48,727 nt of DNA. Source: Rhodospirillales bacterium. GTDB taxonomy: Bacteria; Pseudomonadota; Alphaproteobacteria; Rhodospirillales; Shumkoniaceae. This document shows positions 1 to 10,167 of this stretch, one piece after another; position 1 is the first letter of the stretch, and every line of letters begins with the position of its first letter. The stretch is from positions 1-48,727 of the forward strand of contig JAHDSF010000036.1 in NCBI GenBank assembly GCA_018432935.1, given 5' to 3'. Position numbers and translations under genes: made by a program. Under the pieces are notes generated by a model. The model was given only the letters and a program-made list of their open reading frames with translations, was not told the DNA's origin and searched no databases.

Positions 1-43
1 TGAACTCGCGGCTGAATAATCGCCTCTCCCTTTCCGTCGTCAT

Positions 44-68
44 CAGTTCCCCTCTCCCAGGAGAACTG
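44..68. repeat. Small imperfect inverted repeat at left edge
   Basis: CAGTTC (44-49) and GAACTG (63-68) can pair around a short pyrimidine-rich loop. The site lies downstream of pgk in its direction of transcription, next to the larger palindrome at 106-149. It may be part of a composite repeat or a 3' end structure. No poly-T run makes it a clear terminator. Confidence 0.3.
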
Positions 69-105
69 TCCCCTATTCCTCTGTCTCATTCCAGGGGGGC
101 ATTCC

Positions 106-149
106 AGTCATTTTTCTCTGAAAAATGACTCTGACCCCTTTTCTGCCGG
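106..149. repeat. REP-like palindromic element, copy 1 (truncated left arm)
   Basis: AGTCATTTTT (106-115) pairs perfectly with AAAAATGACT (121-130) across the 5-base loop CTCTG. The right arm continues with CTGACCCCTTTTCTG to 145, the same core as the copies near 1435-1528 and 38130-38182. The left arm lacks the matching AGAAAAGGGG part, so this copy is degenerate. It starts directly after the pgk stop and could shape the 3' end of that mRNA. The GGGGTCAGAGTCATTTTT type of repeat is, to my knowledge, often found in genomes carrying REP-associated tyrosine transposases; that link is inference here. Confidence 0.75.
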
Positions 150-1340
150 CTACTTCCTGAGCACCTTGACGCCCGGCAGGTCCTTGCCTTCCAGCCATTC
201 GAGGAAGGCGCCGCCGGCAGTCGAGACGTAGGAGAAGCCCTCTTCCGCCCCGGCCTTGGCGAGCGCCGACACGGTGTCGCCGCCGCCGGCAACGCTGAGC
301 AGGTCGCCCTTGGTCAGCGCCGCCGCCTTCTGCGCCACTTCGTTGGTGCCCTTGTCGAAGGGCTTGGTCTCGAAAGCGCCGAGCGGGCCGTTCCACAACA
401 GCGTCTTGCAGCCCTCGAGACGCTTGCAGATGTCGGCGATGCTCCTGGGGCCGACGTCGAGGATCATCTGGTCCGCCGGAACCTGGGCGATCTCGACGGT
501 CTTCGTCGCCACGCCTTCCTTGAGCTCGGCGGCGACCACGGCGTCGACCGGCAGCACGATCTGGCAGCCGCCGTTCTTCGCCTCGTCGAGGATCTTGCGC
601 GCGGTGTCGGCCATGTCGTGCTCGCACAGCGACTTGCCGACATTGACGCCCTGGGCGTTGAGGAAGGTGTTCGCCATGCCGCCACCGATGACCAGCATGT
701 CGACCTTCTTCGACAGGTTGCCCAGGAGATCGAGCTTGGTCGAGATCTTGGCGCCGCCGACGATCGCCATCACCGGGCGCTTCGGGCTGGCGAGCGCCGC
801 GGTCAGCGCCTCTACCTCGGCCTGCATGAGGCGGCCGGCTGCCGCCGGAAGCAGATGCGCAAGGCCCTCGGTGGTAGCATGGGCGCGGTGCGCCGTCGAA
901 AAAGCGTCGCTGACGTAGAGGTCGGCGAGCTCGGCCAGCTTCTTGGCGAACCCGGGATCGTTCTTCTCTTCCTCGCCGTAGAAGCGAACGTTCTCCAGCA
1001 GCGCGATGTCGCCGTCCTTCATCGCCGCAACGACCTTCTTCGCCGCCTCGCCGATGCAGTCGGGGGCGAAGGCGACCGGCCGGCCGCAGGCCTTGGCCAG
1101 CGGCTCCACCAGGGGCTGCACCGAGAATTCCGGCGCGGGCTTGCCCTTGGGGCGGCCAAGGTGCGTCGTCACGATGACGCGGGCGCCCTTCTTGGCAAGC
1201 TCGACCAGCGTCGGCGCAGTGCGGTCGATGCGGGTCGAATCGGTGACCTTCCCGTCCTTCATGGGCACGTTGAGGTCGGCACGCACCAGAACTTTTTTGC
1301 CCGCGACCTGAAGGTCGTCGATGATCTTGTACGTCGTCAT
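150..1340 (-). CDS. pgk: Phosphoglycerate kinase
   Basis: This 396-residue cytoplasmic enzyme transfers phosphate from 1,3-bisphosphoglycerate to ADP in glycolysis, and works in reverse in gluconeogenesis or the Calvin cycle. The N-terminal substrate domain shows VRADLNVP (residues 19-26), STRID (35-39) and THLGRPKG (59-66). The mid-protein motif [12 protein letters not shown] and the C-terminal nucleotide loop GGGDTVSAL are also present. The ATG at 1340 gives the family length and the usual short N-terminus; the open frame extends upstream but lacks family similarity. The gene is flanked on both sides by REP-like palindromes and is divergent from the MFS gene. No gap or fba gene is adjacent in the window, unlike many alphaproteobacteria. 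Confidence 0.97.
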   Translation of the reverse strand: MTTYKIIDDLQVAGKKVLVRADLNVPMKDGKVTDSTRIDRTAPTLVELAKKGARVIVTTHLGRPKGKPAPEFSVQPLVEPLAKACGRPVAFAPDCIGEAAKKVVAAMKDGDIALLENVRFYGEEEKNDPGFAKKLAELADLYVSDAFSTAHRAHATTEGLAHLLPAAAGRLMQAEVEALTAALASPKRPVMAIVGGAKISTKLDLLGNLSKKVDMLVIGGGMANTFLNAQGVNVGKSLCEHDMADTARKILDEAKNGGCQIVLPVDAVVAAELKEGVATKTVEIAQVPADQMILDVGPRSIADICKRLEGCKTLLWNGPLGAFETKPFDKGTNEVAQKAAALTKGDLLSVAGGGDTVSALAKAGAEEGFSYVSTAGGAFLEWLEGKDLPGVKVLRK

Positions 1341-1434
1341 GGCTTTGCCGCCCTTTTGCCGATTGCGAGAGACCGACTTTATGCGAGCCCGCCCGGCAAA
1401 ACGCAAGGGGCGGCACGGTCCCGCCGCCCCGCTG

Positions 1435-1528
1435 AGCAGAAAAGGGGTCAGAGTCATTTTTTCAGGCCAGGCGGTTCCTTCTCGGCGACGTCTCTCGTGA
1501 AAAAAATGACTCTGACCCCTTTTCTGCT
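1435..1528. repeat. REP-like palindromic element, copy 2 (28-bp arms)
   Basis: Arms at 1435-1462 and 1501-1528 are perfect inverse complements over 28 bases. They contain AGAAAAGGGGTCAGAGTC and its complement, separated by a 38-base spacer. The element occupies the divergent spacer between pgk and the MFS gene, so any promoters for the two genes must lie within or beside it. The core is shared with copies 1 and 3. The arms are too perfect to be chance and suggest a mobile or mobilisable miniature element. Confidence 0.85.
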
Positions 1529-1602
1529 TTTCTGCTCTTTGTGGCGCGAGGGGCGGGTTTGCATTACATGCTCTGCGAGCTTCCTGAGAGGGGGATCGGC
1601 AC

Positions 1603-2883
1603 GTGGCGGATAATGCGGGATCGACGGCGGCCGCGCGGCCGCGGGCGCTGTTCGCATGGTGCCTGTACGACTGGGCGAACTCCGGCTTCCCCACCGTGAT
1701 CTCGACCTTCGTCTTCTCGGCCTACTTCACCAAGGCGGTGGCCGCGACCGAGGTCGAAGGCACCGCCTATTGGGGCTGGGCGGCCAGCGCCTCGGGGCTG
1801 GCGATTGCGCTGGCCAGTCCGGTGCTCGGCGCCGTCGCCGACCGCACCGGCCGCCGCAAGCCGTGGATCGTCGTCTTTTCGGTATTGTGCATCGCCGCCA
1901 CCGCGGTGCTGTGGTTCACTCGGCCCGATCCGGCCTACGTCGCGCTCGGGTTGGTCGCCTTCACGGTCGCCAACTTCGCCTTCGAGACCGGCGGCGTCTT
2001 CTACAACGCCATGCTGCCCGACCTCGCGCCGCCGTCGATGATCGGCCGCATCTCGGGCTGGGGCTGGGGGCTCGGCTACATGGGCGGCCTGACTTGCCTG
2101 GCGATCGCCCTGTTCGGGCTGGTGCAGCCGGAACAGCCGCCGTTCGGCCTCGACAAGGCTGACGCCGAGCATGTCCGCGCCACCGCGCTGCTGGTTGCCG
2201 GCTGGTTTGCCGTCTTCATCCTGCCGTTCCTCGTCCTCACTCCCGACCGCCCGAGGGCACCCGGCGATTTCGCAGCCGCGGTCCGCGACGGCCTGGCGAC
2301 CTTGTGGGGGACCCTGCGCCGGATCCGCAGCCACGCCAACATCCTGCGCTACCTGGTGGCGCACATGGTCTACACCGACGGCCTCAACACCCTGTTCGCC
2401 TTCGGCGGCATCTACGCCGCCGGCACCTTCGGCATGAGCTTCGAGGAGCTGATCCTGTTCGGCATCGCCCTCAACGTCACTGCCGGAGCCGGCGCCGCCG
2501 CCTTCGCCTGGATCGACGACGCGATCGGCCCCAGGCGGACGATCCTGATCGCGCTCGCCGGGCTCACGATCCTCGGCTTCGTCCTGCTGATCGTCGAGGC
2601 CAAGCTGTGGTTCTGGGTCTTCGCCCTGCCGCTCGGCCTGTTCATGGGCCCGGCGCAGTCGGCCAGCCGGTCGCTGATGGCCCGCCTGGCTCCGGCGCAC
2701 CTGCGGGCCGAGATGTTCGGCCTCTACGCGCTCTCCGGCAAGGCGACGGCGTTCGTCGGCCCCGCCCTGCTGGGGTGGGCGACGCTGGCCTTCGACAGCC
2801 AGCGCGCCGGCATGGCGACCGTGCTCGTGTTTTTCCTCGCCGGCGCGGTTTTGTTGTTGCCGGTGCGGGAGCGCGGCGTCTAA
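1603..2883 (+). CDS. MFS transporter, Atg22/UMF1-like
   Basis: This 426-residue inner-membrane protein has about twelve hydrophobic segments and starts with the [17 protein letters not shown] region typical of the Atg22-like (UMF1) branch of the major facilitator superfamily. Between helices 2 and 3 it has the family loop [13 protein letters not shown]. The branch is named after a yeast vacuolar amino-acid effluxer, and bacterial members have no settled substrate. The start is GTG at 1603, preceded by the purine-rich GAGAGGGGGATC. The gene is divergent from pgk and followed 36 bases later by the SIS gene. Transport function is well supported; substrate and direction are unknown. Confidence 0.88.
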   Translation: MADNAGSTAAARPRALFAWCLYDWANSGFPTVISTFVFSAYFTKAVAATEVEGTAYWGWAASASGLAIALASPVLGAVADRTGRRKPWIVVFSVLCIAATAVLWFTRPDPAYVALGLVAFTVANFAFETGGVFYNAMLPDLAPPSMIGRISGWGWGLGYMGGLTCLAIALFGLVQPEQPPFGLDKADAEHVRATALLVAGWFAVFILPFLVLTPDRPRAPGDFAAAVRDGLATLWGTLRRIRSHANILRYLVAHMVYTDGLNTLFAFGGIYAAGTFGMSFEELILFGIALNVTAGAGAAAFAWIDDAIGPRRTILIALAGLTILGFVLLIVEAKLWFWVFALPLGLFMGPAQSASRSLMARLAPAHLRAEMFGLYALSGKATAFVGPALLGWATLAFDSQRAGMATVLVFFLAGAVLLLPVRERGV

Positions 2884-2919
2884 GACGTTGCGAGAAGAAA
2901 TCGTTCGAAGGCGCCTCCG

Positions 2920-3540
2920 ATGTCCTTTCCCGACGTGAAGCATCCGACCGCGGCCTCCTTTGCGGCGGCCTATTTCGAACGCCTGTGCCAGGCGACGCGG
3001 TCGGTCGACGGAGCCGCGGTGTCCGCGGCGGCCGATCTCCTCGAGGGCGCCTATGAGCGAAGGGCCCAGGTGTTCGTGTGCGGCAACGGCCACTCGGCGG
3101 CAATCGCCAACGCTTTCGCCGGCGACCATACCAAGCTGGTGCAGACCGACACCGAGCTGAAGCCGCGCATCCAGTCGCTGTCGGCCAACAGCGCGGTCCT
3201 CACCGCGCTCGCCAACGACCTGTCCTATGCCGACGTGTTCGTCTATCAGCTGCAAAGCGCGGCAGAACCCGGCGACCTGCTGGTCACCTTCAGCTCGTCG
3301 GGGAATTCCGAGAACGTGGTGCGGGCGGCCGAGTGGGCGCGCGGCAACAGTCTCGACGTGCTTTCGTTCACCGGCTTCTCGGGCGGTCGGACCCGCAAGC
3401 TCGCCACCGTCTGCGTCCATGTCGAGGCCGACAACTACGGCGTCGTCGAGGACACCCACAACGCGCTGGTCCACGTGCTGGCCCAGTACCTGCGCCAGGC
3501 GCGGATGAGCCCGGCGCTGATCGCCGACCGGGTGTTCTGA
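2920..3540 (+). CDS. SIS-domain protein, GmhA-like sugar isomerase family
   Basis: This 206-residue cytoplasmic protein has a single sugar-isomerase (SIS) fold. The phosphosugar-binding signatures are VFVCGNGHSAAIANAFAGD (about 51-69) and VTFSSSGNSENVVRAAEW (about 125-142). Length and layout match phosphoheptose isomerase GmhA and its relatives, which convert sedoheptulose 7-phosphate for lipopolysaccharide heptose. No other heptose-pathway gene is nearby, so the substrate is left open; a DiaA-like role is also possible. The stop overlaps the bolA start (TGATG), implying translational coupling. Confidence 0.82.
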   Translation: MSFPDVKHPTAASFAAAYFERLCQATRSVDGAAVSAAADLLEGAYERRAQVFVCGNGHSAAIANAFAGDHTKLVQTDTELKPRIQSLSANSAVLTALANDLSYADVFVYQLQSAAEPGDLLVTFSSSGNSENVVRAAEWARGNSLDVLSFTGFSGGRTRKLATVCVHVEADNYGVVEDTHNALVHVLAQYLRQARMSPALIADRVF

Positions 3541-3812
3541 TGACTGTGGCGGAGACTCTCGAGCGGGCTCTGCAAGCCGCCTTTACCCCCGAACGGCTGG
3601 AGGTCGAGGACGAGTCGCACAAGCACGTCGGCCACGCCGGCGCGCGGCCCGAGGGCGAGACCCACTTCAGGGTGACGATCGTCGCCGCGGCCTTCGCCGG
3701 CAAGAGCCGCGTCGAGCGCAGCCGCATGGTCCACGAGGCTCTCGCCGCGTTGCTGGCCTCGCGTATTCACGCGCTGTCCATCACCGCCAAGGCGCCGGGA
3801 GAGTCCGCATAG
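3540..3812 (+). CDS. BolA family protein
   Basis: This 90-residue protein has the BolA fold: a helix, the loop ESHKHVGHAGARPEGETHF, then FRVTIVAAAFAGKSRVERSRMVHEAL. BolA proteins bind monothiol glutaredoxins and Fe-S clusters through the conserved histidines (KHVGH) and affect iron status and stress morphology. The ATG shares its A with the TGA of the upstream SIS gene. No glutaredoxin is adjacent here. An operon with a SIS-domain protein is not a pairing I recognise as standard. Confidence 0.88.
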   Translation: MTVAETLERALQAAFTPERLEVEDESHKHVGHAGARPEGETHFRVTIVAAAFAGKSRVERSRMVHEALAALLASRIHALSITAKAPGESA

Positions 3813-3935
3813 CCCAAGTCCTTCATGCAATGCAGAAAGGCGGGACGACACCGTCTTCGCCCTCTTCGTGTCTTCGCTTGGAAGTTTGGCTTGGTTCGAT
3901 TTCAAGTGTCTTCCTCAGTGGGCCACCACAATTAC

Positions 3936-3964
3936 CGTCATTCCCGCGAAAGCAGGGAATGACG
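3936..3964. repeat. Palindrome of the CGTCATTCCCGCG type
   Basis: CGTCATTCCC (3936-3945) and GGGAATGACG (3955-3964) are perfect inverse complements with a 9-base loop. This widespread type of intergenic repeat occurs in many proteobacteria. It sits in the 229-base spacer between bolA and the convergent histidine kinase, where it may end transcription from both sides. I see nothing else in that spacer. Confidence 0.7.
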
Positions 3965-4041
3965 AAGGGAGGCGCGGAGATTTCTTCACACGCTTTCAGA
4001 GGTGAACTTCGAGACTGATCAAGCGCGTCCCGGCACCTTGG

Positions 4042-6036
<1,995 letters not shown>

Positions 6037-6280
6037 CAGGGCCGATGATGTGTCAAGTCGCCGGCGCCGTCCAGATATACAAACGCATGCAGGAGGCTGG
6101 GACCGATGGACGTGGAGTCCGGGCGGATGCGTGTCCCGCCCTCTCGTCCAGCCGATCCCTGAAGGAACTGGACCCTAGATCAAATCAGGCGGTAAGGCTG
6201 GACTCCGACGTCGCCTCGCCGCCAGCAACCGCCTCGCCCTGGGCGGCGGAACAGGGAGCTTCTTGCGCCGGTCGCCCCCG

Positions 6281-6679
6281 TCAGCCGGCCTGCTCGATGC
6301 GCTCCATCGCTTCGTCGCTGAGGCCGAAGTGGTGGCCGATTTCATGGATCAGCACGTGTCGGACGATGTGCTCGAGGTCCTCGCCGGTCTCGCACCAGTA
6401 GTCGAGGATGGGGCGGCGGTAGAGGAAGATCATGTCGATGTCGTGGGGCGTGTCGAGCACGCTTTTGCGGTCGAGCGACACCCCGTGGTAGAGGCCCAGG
6501 AGGTCGAACGGGCTCTCCAGCTCCATGTCGCGCTCGACCTCCTCGGTCGGGAACTCGTCGACGCGGATGACCACGTTTACGACGTGCCGGCGCAGCTCGC
6601 GCGGGATGGTCTTCAGGGCGCGGCGCCCGATCTCCTCGATGTCGTCGAGGCTGGGCGGCAGGATGTCTCTGGTTCGCAT
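6281..6679 (-). CDS. Zincin-fold metallopeptidase family protein
   Basis: This 132-residue protein ends in the zinc motif HEIGHHFGLSDE (His112, Glu113, His116), typical of the small bacterial proteins of Pfam Zincin_1 (PF06262). The middle (DMIFLYRRPILDYWCETGEDLEHIVRHVLIHE) also follows that family. It is presumably cytoplasmic and no physiological substrate is known. The ATG at 6679 gives the normal length of the family; the longer upstream frame has no similarity I can see. It is divergent from the pterin dehydratase gene. The 244 bases between this gene and the kinase hold no gene I can support. Confidence 0.83.
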   Translation of the reverse strand: MRTRDILPPSLDDIEEIGRRALKTIPRELRRHVVNVVIRVDEFPTEEVERDMELESPFDLLGLYHGVSLDRKSVLDTPHDIDMIFLYRRPILDYWCETGEDLEHIVRHVLIHEIGHHFGLSDEAMERIEQAG

Positions 6680-6751
6680 CCCAGCAAACTTAGCGTCCCT
6701 TGATGCCCCCGCCAAGGCTGGCCATGTCGGAAACTGGCAGCAGCGGAGACG

Positions 6752-7042
6752 ATGATGGCGGCAACGCTGAGCGGAGAGGCGCGGGCGGAGGCCCTGGCGG
6801 GACTGCCGGGCTGGCGCGAGGTCGAGGGTCGCGATGCGATCGCCAAGGCGTTCCGCTTCGCCGATTTCAACCAGGCGTTCGGCTTCATGACCCGGGTCGC
6901 CCTGGCGGCGGAGAGGATGGACCACCACCCGGAATGGAGCAACGTCTACAACCGGGTCGAGATCGTGCTGTCGACCCACGATGCCGGCGGCGTCACGGAG
7001 CGGGACGTCAGGCTGGCGGAGTTCATCGAGCAAGCTCTCTGA
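6752..7042 (+). CDS. phhB: Pterin-4a-carbinolamine dehydratase
   Basis: This 96-residue cytoplasmic protein dehydrates 4a-hydroxytetrahydrobiopterin, recycling the pterin cofactor of aromatic amino-acid hydroxylases; some members also coactivate transcription. The family signature is complete: [17 protein letters not shown] followed by [16 protein letters not shown], with His58, His59 and Pro60 at the active site. Two ATGs in a row (6752 and 6755) make the start uncertain by one residue. No phenylalanine hydroxylase lies in the window. The last 20 bases overlap the 3' end of the convergent protease gene. Confidence 0.93.
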   Translation: MMAATLSGEARAEALAGLPGWREVEGRDAIAKAFRFADFNQAFGFMTRVALAAERMDHHPEWSNVYNRVEIVLSTHDAGGVTERDVRLAEFIEQAL

Positions 7043-7787
7043 CCGCGGCGGCGAAGGCGGAGGACGGCACCGCGATGCCCAGGCTTTCGGGCTTAATGCG
7101 CGCGGTCGCGACGTGGAGACCGACGATCCGGTAGGTCGCACCGTCGCGATAGAAGATCGGCGCCCCCGAGACGCCGCCCGCGGTGTCGCAGCCATGGATC
7201 AGGACGCCACCGTCGAATCCCAGCAGCGGACAACCGGAGTCGGCCATCAGCACTTCGGCCCGATCCTGGCCGTAGCCGGCCAGCACGAAGACGGCGCCTT
7301 CCCCCTTTAGCGCCGCCAGCCGGGCGGCGTCGAGCGCGGCCACGTCGAAGCTGCCGATCGTCGTCGCAACCTCCTGGTCCAGGGTCACCAGCGCCCAGTC
7401 CCTCGCCTTCGCTTCCCTGGGCGGAGCGGCCGGATCGAAGCCGGGAGCGACCCGGATGGCGACCCCGCGCGCATGGGCCAGATAGGTTTCCTTGGACCAG
7501 CCGGCGAGGAAGTGCAGCATGTCCGGCAGCAACAGGCGGCCGGTGCGGCGGTTCCACACGCAATGGGCGGCGGTCAGGATCAGCCGCGGGCCGACGATGG
7601 CGGCGGTGCAGTGGCCGCCGACCGAGTTGTTGAGGCGGCCGATCGCCCGCCACGGGAAGACGGTGGAGTCGGTCAGCACACGATCGTCCCGCCCCTTGAT
7701 GCCGGGCAGGCGGTAGTCGTCATCCGGCGAGCCCGCCGCCGCCATCGCCGGCAGCAGCGCGAGGAGAAGGGCGAACAGGCGCCGCAT
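7023..7787 (-). CDS. Secreted trypsin-like serine protease
   Basis: The 254-residue precursor begins with a signal peptide, [19 protein letters not shown]. The chymotrypsin-fold catalytic residues can be placed: His75 in LTAAHC, Asp130 in [10 protein letters not shown] and Ser207 in [11 protein letters not shown]. The serine motif is GVSGAP rather than GDSGGP, as in glutamyl-endopeptidase or V8-like bacterial relatives. The mature enzyme should act in the periplasm or outside the cell. Its stop region overlaps phhB on the other strand. The gene lies directly after the DMT transporter on the same strand (start 7787, at the transporter stop), so the two may be co-transcribed. Confidence 0.85.
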   Translation of the reverse strand: MRRLFALLLALLPAMAAAGSPDDDYRLPGIKGRDDRVLTDSTVFPWRAIGRLNNSVGGHCTAAIVGPRLILTAAHCVWNRRTGRLLLPDMLHFLAGWSKETYLAHARGVAIRVAPGFDPAAPPREAKARDWALVTLDQEVATTIGSFDVAALDAARLAALKGEGAVFVLAGYGQDRAEVLMADSGCPLLGFDGGVLIHGCDTAGGVSGAPIFYRDGATYRIVGLHVATARIKPESLGIAVPSSAFAAAVRELAR

Positions 7788-8668
7788 CAGGTCTCCACCC
7801 GCGGCGTGACGCCGGTCTTGAGCTGCGCCTCGCGCTTAACGACGTAGAGGGCGGCGGCGAAGATCACCGTCGCGCCGACCCAGGTCCAGGCGTCGGGCAC
7901 CTCGCCGAACAGCGCAAAGCCGAACAACGCCGCGTAGATCAGCCGCGCGTAGTCGAACGGAAGGATCGCCGACGCCTCGGCGGCCGCGAACGCCCGCACC
8001 ATCAGCACCTGTCCGAGCGCACCCGAGAAGCCCGTCGCCACCAGCAGCCACCACGCCTCGAGCGGCGGCGCCTGCCAGACGAAGGCGGCCGGCACCGCCG
8101 AAGCCGGGATCTGGAACAGCATCTGCAGGACCAGGATGGTGGTCGCGCTTTCGGTGCTGGAGAGCGACTTCACGTACAGCATCGAGGCGGCCATGAAGAC
8201 GGCGGCGCCAAGCGCGATAAGCACCTCCGGCCCGACGTGCTGGAATCCCGGCCGCACCACGATCAGGGCACCGGCGAAGCCGACCAGAGTAGCCGCCCAG
8301 CGCCGCGCCCGCACGACTTCGCCCAGGAACAGGGCCGCCCCCATGGTGGCGAAGATCGGGGTGAGGAACGTCAGCGCGGTGACGTCGGCGATCGGCATCA
8401 CGTTGACCGCCAGGAACCAGCATACGGTGCTGAGCAGGCCGACCACGGCGCGCGCCGCATGGGTGCCGATCCGCCTTGTCCGCAACGCCGCCAGCCCGGC
8501 GTGGAAGAACGCCGGCAGCATGAACACCAGGCAGAACACGTTGCGGAAGAACACCACCTCGAGGGTCGGCACCTGCTGGGCCGCCAGGCGGGCGAACACC
8601 ACGACCGCGGTGACGAACAGGCCGGACGCCAGCAGCCACAGGGGGCCTCGGATTGCATCGCGCGTCAC
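7787..8668 (-). CDS. DMT-superfamily transporter (EamA type)
   Basis: This 293-residue protein has about ten hydrophobic helices in two EamA repeats. The first ends near DVTALTFLTPIFATMGAALFLGE and the second near SAILPFDYARLIYAALFGFALFGE. These are typical of RhaT/RarD-like drug-and-metabolite exporters of the inner membrane. The start is GTG at 8668, overlapping the TGA of the upstream LysR gene (GTGA), so it is translationally coupled to the regulator and probably belongs to its regulon. Substrate unknown. Confidence 0.88.
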   Translation of the reverse strand: MTRDAIRGPLWLLASGLFVTAVVVFARLAAQQVPTLEVVFFRNVFCLVFMLPAFFHAGLAALRTRRIGTHAARAVVGLLSTVCWFLAVNVMPIADVTALTFLTPIFATMGAALFLGEVVRARRWAATLVGFAGALIVVRPGFQHVGPEVLIALGAAVFMAASMLYVKSLSSTESATTILVLQMLFQIPASAVPAAFVWQAPPLEAWWLLVATGFSGALGQVLMVRAFAAAEASAILPFDYARLIYAALFGFALFGEVPDAWTWVGATVIFAAALYVVKREAQLKTGVTPRVET

Positions 8669-9567
8669 GGGCGTTTCGCCTCGTCCTGGATCCAGCCGCG
8701 GAAGGCCCGGTTCTTCGGCCGCTCCGCCGCCGCCGCCGGACACAGCAGGTAGTACGCGAAGCGGGCCGGCAGCACGATCGCAAACGGCGACACCAGCCGC
8801 CCCGCCACCAGGTCGTCGCGCACCAGGATGTGCGGTCCCAGGGCGACGCCGTAGCCGTCGATCGCCGCCTGGATCGCCATGTGGGTGTGGCTGAAGCGCG
8901 GTCCCCGCCGCGGGTCGATGTTGGCTACCCCGGCGGCGCGCAGCCACATCTCCCAGTTGGCGTAGGTGTCGACCACCGCCTGGTCGTCGTGCAGCAGGGT
9001 GTGGAACGCGAGGTCGGCAGGCTCGCGCAGGGGATGACGGCCGCCCATGAGCCGCGGGCTGCAGACCGGCGTGATGTCGTCGTCGAAGATGCGCTCGGCA
9101 TGCACGCCCGCCCAGTCGCCCAGCCCGAAGCCGATCGCGAGGTCGACGTCGTCGTGCTCGAACTCGTGCGGGCGGTCGGTGGCCGAAACCCGGAGATCGA
9201 TGTCCGGATGGCGCTCCTGGAACAGATGAATGCGCGGCACCAGCCATTTGGCGGCGAACGAGGGCAGCACCGCCACCGTCAGAACGCCGCGCGATTCGGC
9301 GTTAAGGAGCTGTGCCGTCGCCTGAGCCAGGTTGTCGAGCGCGGCGCGCACCGCCGGGAAGAACTGCTGCCCCGCCTCGGTCAGCACCAGCGCCCGGTTC
9401 AGGCGGCGGAACAGCGGCAGCCGCAGGTGATCCTCCAGCGCCTTGATCTGATGGCTGATCGCGGCCTGGGTGACGTGCAGTTCGTCGGCGGCGCGGGTGA
9501 AGCTGAGGTGCCTGGCGGCAGCCTCGAAGGCCCGCAACGCATTCAGCGGAGGAAGACGACGGCTCAT
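8665..9567 (-). CDS. LysR-family regulator, GcvA-like
   Basis: This 300-residue regulator has an N-terminal winged helix (LNALRAFEAAARHLSFTRAADELHVTQAAISHQI) and a periplasmic-binding-like effector domain from about residue 90. The sequence VLPSFAAKWLVPRI near 103 resembles the GcvA/AmpR subgroup. The ATG at 9567 was chosen because residue 1 then falls a few residues before the helix-turn-helix, as in the family. It is coupled to a downstream DMT exporter, suggesting control of that exporter. A T-N11-A dyad at 9629-9645 upstream is a plausible binding site. The inducer is unknown. Confidence 0.92.
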   Translation of the reverse strand: MSRRLPPLNALRAFEAAARHLSFTRAADELHVTQAAISHQIKALEDHLRLPLFRRLNRALVLTEAGQQFFPAVRAALDNLAQATAQLLNAESRGVLTVAVLPSFAAKWLVPRIHLFQERHPDIDLRVSATDRPHEFEHDDVDLAIGFGLGDWAGVHAERIFDDDITPVCSPRLMGGRHPLREPADLAFHTLLHDDQAVVDTYANWEMWLRAAGVANIDPRRGPRFSHTHMAIQAAIDGYGVALGPHILVRDDLVAGRLVSPFAIVLPARFAYYLLCPAAAAERPKNRAFRGWIQDEAKRP

Positions 9568-9628
9568 GGGGGACCCCACGGAATTTGTGGCCTTATAACG
9601 CTTCCACAGGATTCGGCGCAAGCTGTCG

Positions 9629-9645
9629 CATTACTTTTGCTAATG
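9629..9645. promoter_or_regulatory. Candidate LysR-type operator
   Basis: CATTA (9629-9633) and TAATG (9641-9645) form a dyad with the T-N11-A spacing of LysR-family boxes (T9631, A9643). It lies 62 bases upstream of the lysR start and 91 bases before the divergent DUF1127 gene. Position and form fit autoregulation and perhaps control of both genes. Binding is inferred. Confidence 0.4.
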
Positions 9646-9735
9646 ATTGACCTCAACAAACCTCGTTTGCGGGAACGCTCGGGCGGCGCTAGATCTGGGC
9701 CCTGTTCACGACTTTAGTCGAAGTGGAGGCCGATC

Positions 9736-9975
9736 ATGAGGACAGCAGCTCACGCCATTGCGCGACGTCGTCGGGTTGACGCGGCGGCCGTCCTCGACAC
9801 GGTCTCCGATCTCTTCACGATGCCCTATCGGGTTCTGGTCACCTTGCGTCTATGGCAGGCGCGTTCGGCTTATCGCAGCAAGCTGATGGAGCTGGACGTG
9901 CATCGCCTCACCGACATCGGCCTCAGCGAAGCCGAGGCGGAGCGCGAGGCCCGGAAGCCGTTCTGGGTCGAATAG
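9736..9975 (+). CDS. DUF1127 (YjiS-like) small protein
   Basis: This 79-residue basic protein ends with the DUF1127 signature: RSKLMELDVHRLTDIGLSEAEAEREARKPFW. Small DUF1127 proteins are common in alphaproteobacteria. Some are RNA-associated or affect phosphate and carbon metabolism, but the function here is unknown. The start follows GTGGAGG at good spacing. The gene stands alone, divergent from lysR and followed by a strong GC hairpin at 10003-10034. Confidence 0.88.
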   Translation: MRTAAHAIARRRRVDAAAVLDTVSDLFTMPYRVLVTLRLWQARSAYRSKLMELDVHRLTDIGLSEAEAEREARKPFWVE

Positions 9976-10002
9976 CCTCCCGTCTCTCGTAAGTCGAGTG
10001 CC

Positions 10003-10037
10003 GCCGATGGCCGGGCGCCCTCCCGGCCATCGGCATT
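10003..10037 (+). terminator. Hairpin downstream of DUF1127 gene
   Basis: A perfect 13-bp stem (10003-10015 with 10022-10034, starting GCCGATGGCC) encloses a 6-base loop and is followed by ATTTCG. It lies 28 bases after the DUF1127 stop. The stem is strong but the T tract is short, so termination may be partial. Confidence 0.55.
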
Positions 10038-10167
10038 TCGGGCCTTGTCGTCGCGGCGAAAGGCCGGATCGGCACGGGATGGCCCATGGCGTTGTCCGGA
10101 ATGCCGATTCCGTTTGATCGCGCGTTGCTCTAGATAAGCGAGACAACGGCGCCCCGGGGGTAACGAG

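Noticed and set aside
73-1416. Long open frame overlapping pgk on the same strand
   Set aside because: It is a GC-rich shadow with Arg/Gly/Pro-rich composition and no family motif; the pgk frame explains the region.
1564-3474. 636-codon minus-strand frame opposite the MFS and SIS genes
   Set aside because: The translation is low-complexity and antisense to two genes with clear family motifs; it is a codon-bias shadow.
6104-6170. Short plus-strand frame starting MDVESGRMRV after GGAGG
   Set aside because: Only about 16 codons, with no neighbour to couple to and no recognisable family; kept out of the feature list.
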